64,000 nucleotides of DNA, from positions 4,216,001 through 4,280,000 of the forward strand of contig NZ_LT629749.1 in NCBI RefSeq assembly GCF_900105065.1, given 5' to 3'. Numbering within the stretch: the first letter of the stretch is position 1; every line of letters begins with the position of its first letter. Below the pieces are notes generated by a model, which worked only from the letters and a program-made list of their open reading frames with translations, searched no databases and was not told the origin of the DNA. This document shows, piece by piece, positions 57,806 through 64,000 of this stretch. The position numbers were made by a program, and so were the translations under genes. Origin of the DNA: Friedmanniella luteola. Its GTDB lineage: Bacteria > Actinomycetota > Actinomycetes > Propionibacteriales > Propionibacteriaceae.

Positions 57806-60800
57806 ATGAAGTTCCGGCAGGTGCGCCGCCGCCCCGAGCCCGAGGTGGTGCCGCCGGTCGCCGACGACCAGCGCGCCGTCCAGCTGGCCGACGAGATCCG
57901 CCGGTCGGGCCTGTTCGACACCGCCTGGTACCTCCGGCACGCCGGCCCGCTCCCGGCGGGCGAGGACCCGGTCGACCACTACGTCCGCACCGGCATCCCG
58001 GACGACGTCAGCCCCCAGCCCTGCTTCGACCCGGCGTGGTACCGCAGCCGGCCCGAGACGCCGAAGCAGCTGGACACCGCGGCCTTCGTGCACTACGTCC
58101 GGCGGGGCGCCGCCCGCGGGACCTCCCCCCACCCCCTCGTCGACGCGCACGCCTACCTCGCCGACCACCCGGACGCGGCCACCCACCCGGGCGGGCCGCT
58201 GGGCCACTACCTGGAGTCGGGGTGGCGGACCGGCGCCCGCCTCGCCCCCGGGGTCGACCCCGAGGTGTTCGCCCCGGCCGCCGACCGGCCGACGAGCTCC
58301 ACCGGGGCGCCGTTCGCCGAGTTCGCCGGGGACGTGCAGGACCTGCTGGCCGCCACCGCCGGGCACGAGGACCTGGCGCGCACCGCCAAGACCTTCGACC
58401 GCGCGGCCTCGGACGCCTTCGTGGCGCAGACGCTGGCCGCCTGCTCCGAGCTCCGCGAGGAGCCGCCGCTGGTGTCGGTCGTCGTCCCCACGAAGGACCG
58501 CGCCCCGGGCGTGGTCGAGGCCGTGCGCTCGGTGCTGCAGCAGACCTACCGGCACTGGCAGCTGGTCGTGGTCGACGACGGCAGCGTCGACGACACCGTC
58601 GAGCAGCTCGCGCCGTTCCTGGAGGACCCCCGGGTCGAGCTGGTCCGGCGACCACTGCCGGGCGGGGTCTCCACGGCACGGAACGCCGGGCTGGCCCGCG
58701 CGCACGGGAAGTACGTCGCCTACCTCGACTCCGACAACACCTGGGAACCCCGCTTCCTCGAGGTCATGGTCGCCTTCGTCCGCACCGCCGGGCTCCGGGT
58801 CGGCTACGCGGCGTCGGAGCTGCGCGAGGAGAAGAAGGGCGGCCGCACCGGGTTCCGCGCGCTGCCGTTCGACCGCGAGGCGCTGCAGGAGCGCAACTTC
58901 ATCGACTGCATCGTCGTGCTGCACGAGCGCGCCCTCCTCGACGAGGTCGGGACCTTCGACGAGACGCTGCGCCGCAACGTGGACTGGGACCTGTTCATCC
59001 GGATGGCGGCCGTCACCGACTTCGGGTTCGCGCCGTTCATCGGCACCCGGTACGACCCGTGGGACGAGCGGGACGACCGCATCACCATCACCGAGCCGTT
59101 CGGCTACCGCCACAAGGTGCTGGACAAGCACGTCGTGGACTGGACCGCTGCCCGCGCCCGTCGGGGCGACCGCCCGCCCGGCGACGTCTCGGTGGTCATC
59201 ACCGCCAACCGCTCGGAGCCGCACCTGCGCAGCACCATCGAGCGCGTCCTGGCCCTCACCGCGCCCGAGGTGGAGGTGGTGGTGGTCGACGCCAAGCTGC
59301 CCGACGCCGAGGCGACGCAGCTGCAGTACCTGGCGCGCCGCCACCCCCGGCTGCGGGTCCGGCGGGAACGCTTCAGCCTCTCCACCGAGGTGGCGCGCAA
59401 CCTGGGCGCCTCGCTCGCCCGGGGCGGCGTCGTCGTCTTCGTGGGCCCGGACGTCCGCGTCGAGCCGGGCTGGCTGGGACCGCTGGTCGGACCGCTGGTC
59501 GAGGGTGCGGCGTCGGCCTGCCAGCCCCTGGTGCTGCGACCCGACGGCGCGGTCTGGTCGGCCGGCACCGGGCACGCCCGCGGGGCCCACCCGTACGACC
59601 TCTTCGCCGGCTTCCCGGGCGACGCACCCGAGGTCCTGCGCGCGTCGGGCCGGGCCGCCCTCGGCGCCCGGGTGCTGGCCGTCCGCGCCGACGACTTCGT
59701 CGGCGTCGGCGGGTTCGAGGCGACCTTCGTCGAGGACCACGACAACGCCGACCTCAGTCTGCGGCTGGCGGCGTCGGCGGGGCGGGAGCCGCGGTACGTG
59801 CCGCAGAGCCTCGTCTCGCTGCTCACCGTGCCCGACCCGCCGAACGGACCGCGGGCCCAGGCGGTCGCGGCCGCGAACCAGGAGCTCTACGCCGACCGCT
59901 GGCGCGACGTCCTCGACGGCGACGAGCGGGCCTGGGAGGACGCGGGCTACGCCGTGGTGGGCTACGAGACCGACCTGGCCCACCCGGCGCGGCCGGTGGT
60001 GGTCCGGGACCGGAGCCCTCGACCGTTGCGGTGGGCGCTGAAGATCGGGGCTCCCACGGTGGCGCGCCGCACGAACTGGGGCGACTGGCACTTCGCCGTC
60101 GCGCTCAAGGACGCGCTGGAGCGCCGCGGCCAGGAGGTGGTGATCGACTGCAAGGACGCCTGGTACCGGCCGACGTCCCGGCTCGACGACGTCACCCTGA
60201 CCCTCCGCGGCGTGACGCCCTACCGGCCGAACCCGCAGCACACGAACCTGGTGTGGGTGATCAGCCATCCCCAGGAGGTCACGGCCCGCGAGCTGCGGAC
60301 CTTCGACGCCGCCTTCGCGGCGTCGTCGACGCTGGCCGAACGCCTCAGCCGGGCGACCGGGCGGACGGTCCCCGCCCTCCTGCAGTGCACCGACCAGCGG
60401 CGGTTCCGACCGGTCGCTCCTGACCCGCTGCGCCGCCACGAGGTCCTCTTCGTCGGGAACGCCCGGGGGGTCCGCGACTCCGTCGGCACCGCGCTGGCGG
60501 CCGGCATCGTCCCCGCCGTCTACGGCGTCCGCTGGCAGGGCCTGCTGCCGGCGGGTGCGTGGCTCGGGGAGTACATCCCCAACGAGGACCTCCCCGCCGT
60601 CTACGCCGGGGCGGGCGTGGTCCTCAACGACCACTGGGACGACATGCGCGAGCACGGGCTGATCTCCAACCGGCTCTTCGACCTCGCCGCTTCCGGCGCT
60701 CGCATCGTGTCGGACCCGGTCCCGGGTCTGGACGAGATCTTCGGGGACGCCGTCCTGACCTACGAGACCCCGGCCCAGCTCGCCCAGGCGGTGACCCAGC

Positions 60801-60958
60801 ACCTGGAGGAGGCCCCGGAGCGTCGCGAGCGCCGGGCCGCGGTGACCGAGCGGATCCGGCGCGAGCACACCTTCGACGCCCGGGCCGAGGCCCTGGTCGA
60901 GACGGCGAACCGGCTGAGCGCCGACCTCGCCGGCCGGCGTCCGCTCACGGTCGGCTGA
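57806..60958 (+). CDS. Multidomain glycosyltransferase (GT2-GT2-CgeB-like)
   Basis: A 1050-residue cytoplasmic enzyme probably making surface glycan. Residues 25-160 hold three repeats of FDxxWY...HYVRxG type ([24 protein letters not shown]), found N-terminal to polysaccharide transferases. A GT-A domain at about 222-430 starts [11 protein letters not shown] and has DSDN near 310. A second GT-A-like domain starts at about 460 ([14 protein letters not shown]) with the weaker [11 protein letters not shown]. The C-terminal third (744-1040) resembles CgeB/YkvP-type transferases ([24 protein letters not shown]). ATG 57806 has CCGGAGG 5 nt upstream. Confidence 0.86.
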   Translation: MKFRQVRRRPEPEVVPPVADDQRAVQLADEIRRSGLFDTAWYLRHAGPLPAGEDPVDHYVRTGIPDDVSPQPCFDPAWYRSRPETPKQLDTAAFVHYVRRGAARGTSPHPLVDAHAYLADHPDAATHPGGPLGHYLESGWRTGARLAPGVDPEVFAPAADRPTSSTGAPFAEFAGDVQDLLAATAGHEDLARTAKTFDRAASDAFVAQTLAACSELREEPPLVSVVVPTKDRAPGVVEAVRSVLQQTYRHWQLVVVDDGSVDDTVEQLAPFLEDPRVELVRRPLPGGVSTARNAGLARAHGKYVAYLDSDNTWEPRFLEVMVAFVRTAGLRVGYAASELREEKKGGRTGFRALPFDREALQERNFIDCIVVLHERALLDEVGTFDETLRRNVDWDLFIRMAAVTDFGFAPFIGTRYDPWDERDDRITITEPFGYRHKVLDKHVVDWTAARARRGDRPPGDVSVVITANRSEPHLRSTIERVLALTAPEVEVVVVDAKLPDAEATQLQYLARRHPRLRVRRERFSLSTEVARNLGASLARGGVVVFVGPDVRVEPGWLGPLVGPLVEGAASACQPLVLRPDGAVWSAGTGHARGAHPYDLFAGFPGDAPEVLRASGRAALGARVLAVRADDFVGVGGFEATFVEDHDNADLSLRLAASAGREPRYVPQSLVSLLTVPDPPNGPRAQAVAAANQELYADRWRDVLDGDERAWEDAGYAVVGYETDLAHPARPVVVRDRSPRPLRWALKIGAPTVARRTNWGDWHFAVALKDALERRGQEVVIDCKDAWYRPTSRLDDVTLTLRGVTPYRPNPQHTNLVWVISHPQEVTARELRTFDAAFAASSTLAERLSRATGRTVPALLQCTDQRRFRPVAPDPLRRHEVLFVGNARGVRDSVGTALAAGIVPAVYGVRWQGLLPAGAWLGEYIPNEDLPAVYAGAGVVLNDHWDDMREHGLISNRLFDLAASGARIVSDPVPGLDEIFGDAVLTYETPAQLAQAVTQHLEEAPERRERRAAVTERIRREHTFDARAEALVETANRLSADLAGRRPLTVG

Positions 60959-62201
60959 AGTAGGAGGGGTAGGTCGCCCGGCCGCGCTCGCGGCCGGGCG
61001 GCCCCGGCGTCGCGTCCTGGTCGGCGCCCGGCTCGGCCCAGCCGCGCCACTGCCGGGAGGCGCCGGCCAGCCTCGTCTCCAGCTCGGAGCCCACGGCGGC
61101 GTGCACGACGCGCGTCACGCCACCGTCGTGGACGGCGTAGCCGCGGGCGGGCGGGGCGCCGGCCGGCGGGCACGCGACCTCGAGGAGGTCCTGGGGCTCG
61201 GCGAGGACGGTACCGGGGGTCAGCGCCCGGCCGGGCCGCTCCCCCTCCTCGCCCGCGTCCTCGACCCCGAGGTCCAGCGGGACGAGGAAGCTCCGGCGGA
61301 CGTCGACCCCGACCAGCGGGCTCCGCGCGTACCCCCGCGCCAGCACGAGGTCGGTCACGTGGTGCGGTCCGTAGCTCAGCCCGGCGGCGAAGACGGTCGC
61401 GAGGGACGGGGCCGACGGGACGGCCCGGAGCTCGTCCACCGCTGCGGCGAGGGCGGCCGCGCGGTCCTCACCGAGGACCACCGACGCCGACCCCGGTCCC
61501 CGGGCGGCCGCTCGTCGAGCGGCCGCCGCGCCCGCGGGGCCGGTGACGAGGACGACGACGAGGTCCGGCCAGTCCTGGCGACGGGCCTCCTCCAGCGAGC
61601 GCGCACCCCCGGTCTCGTCGGTCCAGTCCACCAGGAGCCCGACCGGGACCGGCCGGCCGGTGGCCGTCAGCCGGCGCAGGGCCTGGCGTCGCGCCCGGAC
61701 CGACCAGGCCGTGCGCGTGACGGGCGAGGACAGCACCGGGCGGTCGAGCTCGTGGAGGACGGCGGCCAGCTGGTCGCCCAGCAGCCGCTCGACGCTCACC
61801 GGCAGGTGGTCGACCAGCGGCGGCACGCCGGCCACCAGGAGCTGGGCCAGCAGGCGCGCGGTCAGGAGGGGCCCGGGAGCGGCGCCGGCGTCCACCTCGA
61901 CCGCGCGGTACGGGCGGAGGCGCGCGAGCCCGGCGCTGTCCAGCAGCCCGTAGGCCCCGAGGTCGGCGAGCACCTCGCGCCGGTCCACGACCTCCATCCG
62001 GGTGCCCCGGGACCTCACCCGGGCCAGCCGGGGGCCGGTGTCGCCCACGAAGCCGGCGGGCGACACCACCGCGGTGTTCACCGGCGGCAGCCGGGTGCCG
62101 GCGACGCGTCGGGCGAGCGCGGACACGCCCGCCGGGTCGAGGGCGGCGAGGGCCCGCCATGTGCCGACGTCGAGCGCCGGGGGCGGCTGGGTCGGCCTCA
62201 T
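60945..62201 (-). CDS. Unrecognised protein in the glycan operon (degenerate GT2-like?)
   Basis: A 418-residue cytoplasmic protein I cannot assign. The middle stretch [19 protein letters not shown] followed by [15 protein letters not shown] echoes the start of a GT-A domain, but no DxD motif is seen. The later segment [26 protein letters not shown] and the ending [16 protein letters not shown] seem, from memory, to recur in actinobacterial GT2-associated proteins. Its ATG overlaps the upstream GT2 stop (ATGA), so it is produced with that enzyme. It overlaps the convergent glycosyltransferase by 14 nt. Confidence 0.6.
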   Translation of the reverse strand: MRPTQPPPALDVGTWRALAALDPAGVSALARRVAGTRLPPVNTAVVSPAGFVGDTGPRLARVRSRGTRMEVVDRREVLADLGAYGLLDSAGLARLRPYRAVEVDAGAAPGPLLTARLLAQLLVAGVPPLVDHLPVSVERLLGDQLAAVLHELDRPVLSSPVTRTAWSVRARRQALRRLTATGRPVPVGLLVDWTDETGGARSLEEARRQDWPDLVVVLVTGPAGAAAARRAAARGPGSASVVLGEDRAAALAAAVDELRAVPSAPSLATVFAAGLSYGPHHVTDLVLARGYARSPLVGVDVRRSFLVPLDLGVEDAGEEGERPGRALTPGTVLAEPQDLLEVACPPAGAPPARGYAVHDGGVTRVVHAAVGSELETRLAGASRQWRGWAEPGADQDATPGPPGRERGRATYPSYFSRP

Positions 62202-63673
62202 CCCGTCGCGTCCTGGACCGGCCGGTCGAGCAGCATCCCCTGGCGCGTCACGTCGAGCACCCCAGCCCGCAGGCCGAGCGCAGCACCGCTGAGCCACGCC
62301 TGGCCGAAGAGGTCCTGGACGGCGGCCTCGATCCCGTCGGGGTGCGGGTGGCGTCGCGCCCGGTGCAGCGCCCGCGTCGCCCACAGCTCGACCGAGGCCC
62401 CCGCCAGGCCGGGGACCGTCGCCCGCACCAGCCCGACCTGGCGCGCGAGCTGCTCCGCGCGGAGGGCGCCGACCAGGTCGACGGGTACGACGGCGCCGGC
62501 CGGCACGACGAGCGTGCTCGGCGAGGGGAACCCGGTGGACGGCGCCGCGTCGGTGAACCGGACCCGGCCGTCCCCGTCGAAGTAGTCCAGGAGCCAGCGG
62601 GGGGGCGGGTCCGAGGCCGGGCACGAGACGGTCACCCTGAGGTCGCTCACCGAGGACGCCAGGAGGCTGTCGACGCTGAGCAGCACCGACGCCGGATCGA
62701 TCCCGGGCCCGGCGTCCAGGAGCACGTGCACCTCGGGCACCGTCCAGGACCGTCCACGGTTGACCGGCCGGAAGATCGGGATCGGCAGGTGGTTGGCCGC
62801 CAGCCCGATGCGCTCGCGCTTGATCTCGTCGCCGCGGGTGCTGAAGTTGCGGACGCCCTGGTGGTAGCTCTCGGACTCGAGGTCGGGGATGACCACCCCG
62901 CCGGCGGTGAAGATGCGGTAGCCGAACTCGGTGTCGACGATCCCGCGCAGCCGCAGCGCCGAGAAGCCGCCGCTCTCGCGGTACAGGGCGCGCGTGGTCG
63001 AGACGCTGGCGCCCACGACGGCCACGAAGGTGTCGTCGGTGTAGTCGGTGAGCAGGTGGCCCGCCCGGACGAAGTTCTCCCACCAGACGTGACGTTCCTG
63101 GGGGCGACCCGCGAGGACCGTGGCGAGGGTGTCCTCCCGGACCGCCCGCTGGACCGCGCCGGGGGAGATCCCGTCGAAGTCGACGAAGCTCTTGCGACCG
63201 AGGACCACGGCGTCGGCCACCACGTGGTGCCACCGCGCGTGCGCCTCGACGTGCGTCCGGGTCGCCACCATGTCAGCGTCGAGGAACAGCAGCAGGTCAC
63301 CCGAGCCCACCCCGTCCTGGGCGCCGGCGTGCCGGGCTCCTCCCGAGCCGTGGCCCGCGCCGGGCGGCAGCCGGAGGATCCGGCAGTGCGCCGGCCGCCG
63401 CGGCGGCAGCTCCAGCGGGACCTCCGACCCGTCGTCGACGACGACGACGTCCAGCAGGTGCTCGGGGTAGGTCTGCTCGGCCAGGGCCGCCAACGTCAGC
63501 TCGAGCTCGCCCTGGCAGTCCTTCGCCGGCAGCACGACGGTCACGGTCGCGGTCGGGGTCCAGGCGCCGAGCGCGGGCGCCGCCACGGCCCGCCACTCCT
63601 GCCGCACCACCGGCCGGGGCACCCACCCGGGGGTCCGCGCCCCTCCGGGCCCGCCGGAGGTCGCGGACGTCAC
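62198..63673 (-). CDS. Glycosyltransferase family 2 protein
   Basis: A 491-residue inverting-type GT-A enzyme. VTVVLPAKDCQGELELTLAAL begins the nucleotide-sugar domain near residue 43, VVVVDDGS follows near 77, and LLLFLDADMV is the DxD-like motif near 130. GGFSALRLRGIVDTEFGYRIFTAGG supplies the acceptor-loop ED/ExD region. A second, degenerate GT-like part (EVHVLLDAGPGIDPASVLLSVDSLL) fills residues 320-490. Start GTG 63673 overlaps the methyltransferase stop (GTGA). Sugar and acceptor unknown. Confidence 0.84.
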   Translation of the reverse strand: MTSATSGGPGGARTPGWVPRPVVRQEWRAVAAPALGAWTPTATVTVVLPAKDCQGELELTLAALAEQTYPEHLLDVVVVDDGSEVPLELPPRRPAHCRILRLPPGAGHGSGGARHAGAQDGVGSGDLLLFLDADMVATRTHVEAHARWHHVVADAVVLGRKSFVDFDGISPGAVQRAVREDTLATVLAGRPQERHVWWENFVRAGHLLTDYTDDTFVAVVGASVSTTRALYRESGGFSALRLRGIVDTEFGYRIFTAGGVVIPDLESESYHQGVRNFSTRGDEIKRERIGLAANHLPIPIFRPVNRGRSWTVPEVHVLLDAGPGIDPASVLLSVDSLLASSVSDLRVTVSCPASDPPPRWLLDYFDGDGRVRFTDAAPSTGFPSPSTLVVPAGAVVPVDLVGALRAEQLARQVGLVRATVPGLAGASVELWATRALHRARRHPHPDGIEAAVQDLFGQAWLSGAALGLRAGVLDVTRQGMLLDRPVQDATG

Positions 63674-64000
63674 CCGGGCCGCCGTTCGGCCCGCAGGAAC
63701 CAGGTCCGCCCGACCACCTCGTGGTCGGTCAGGACGACCGGAGACGTGGTGTCCGCCAGCCAGCTCTGGCCGATGGCGCGCTCCGCGGGCCGCTGGACGT
63801 CGTCCAGGGCGACCGTGGCGCCGTCGGCGAGCCGGGCGGCCAGCAGGGGGAAGGCGGGGTGACGGCTCCGGGGCCCGACGCTCCCGGGCGGCCCGTCGAC
63901 GAACAGCAGACCGATGCCGGCGAGGTCCTCCCAGGTCGAGCGGGCGTACCAGCGGTAGCTGGACCCGTCGATCTCCACGGGCTCCAGCGGCGCCCAGCGG
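63670..64000 (-). CDS. Partial SAM-dependent methyltransferase-like gene (C-terminal part)
   Basis: The frame remains open to the window edge, so the N terminus is missing. The visible 110 residues include LAGIGLLFVDGPPGSVGPRSRHPAFPLLAARLADGATVALDDVQRPAE, the late strand and acidic-loop pattern of Methyltransf_24-type class I methyltransferases. The SAM-binding glycine loop would lie outside. First visible gene of a GTGA/ATGA-linked operon with the GT2 and the 418-residue protein, so it may methylate a glycan or glycolipid. Confidence 0.65.
   Translation of the reverse strand, partial: RWAPLEPVEIDGSSYRWYARSTWEDLAGIGLLFVDGPPGSVGPRSRHPAFPLLAARLADGATVALDDVQRPAERAIGQSWLADTTSPVVLTDHEVVGRTWFLRAERRPG

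Overview
The window is chromosomal DNA of a very GC-rich actinobacterium. The evidence is strong third-position G/C bias with long antisense open frames, frequent GTG/TTG starts, TAnnnT-type -10 boxes, an Lsr2 nucleoid protein, a SigK/RskA-type sigma/anti-sigma pair, DUF3073 and DUF3151 proteins, a class E sortase, and HAIR (HspR) operators before clpB. A member of the Propionibacteriales or a related order is plausible, but the sequence alone does not fix the genus. There is no sign of prophage, transposon, integrase, plasmid or CRISPR; nearly everything looks like core metabolism and envelope genes.

Layout. 1-2.7 kb: tRNA-Asp and tRNA-Phe, then an ECF sigma factor, its RskA-like anti-sigma factor and a fructosamine-kinase-like gene, joined by overlaps. 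2.7-5.6 kb: NDH-2, an alpha/beta hydrolase and a DUF4870 protein. 5.7-8.7 kb: purF-purM-DUF3073. 8.8-11.8 kb: a TagF/B-like polymerase coupled to a DUF6986 aldolase-like gene. 11.8-14.9 kb: an SDR, lsr2 and zwf. 15.0-18.6 kb: an overlapping operon of glycerate kinase, allantoinase and allantoicase (ureide catabolism). 18.7-21.2 kb: a 56-residue protein, an M20 peptidase and a SIS protein. 21.3-29.2 kb: purL, a large membrane protein, purQ, purS, an MFS exporter and purC. 29.3-32.7 kb: PspC, an ABC-2 exporter and a SnoaL-like protein. 32.7-37.8 kb: purB, purD, a LacI regulator and purA. 38-40.7 kb: DUF3151, CorA and class II aldolase. 41-43.5 kb: a GntR/UTRA regulator divergent from a double-SIS aminosugar enzyme. 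43.5-49 kb: an HTH plus Clp-N pair, a TrmH methylase, DedA, an aldo/keto reductase, LemA, pyrE and a sortase. 49-54.8 kb: VOC protein, aldehyde dehydrogenase, aminotransferase, D-cysteine-desulfhydrase-like protein, membrane protein and a spermidine-synthase-like protein. 55-57.6 kb: clpB. 57.8-64 kb: surface-glycan glycosyltransferases and a methyltransferase cut by the window end.

How the genes work together. Nine purine genes (purF, D, L, Q, S, M, C, B, A), all on the minus strand, cover most of IMP and AMP synthesis; purN, purE/K and purH are not here. On the plus strand the same region carries the opposite direction: allantoinase and allantoicase degrade purine-derived ureides to glyoxylate, and glycerate kinase could return glyoxylate carbon to glycolysis. 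A LacI-type regulator lies inside the purA-purD-purB run.

The regulatory signals best supported by the sequence are two HAIR boxes over the clpB promoter, three GTTGAC boxes over an apparently leaderless promoter of the HTH/Clp-N operon, a DasR-like half-site between gntR and its SIS gene, and several strong hairpins at gene ends. Features with no ready explanation include a 21-codon coupled upstream frame before the spermidine-synthase-like gene, a short intergenic-type repeat lying inside purD, and an unrecognised 418-residue protein in the terminal glycan operon.
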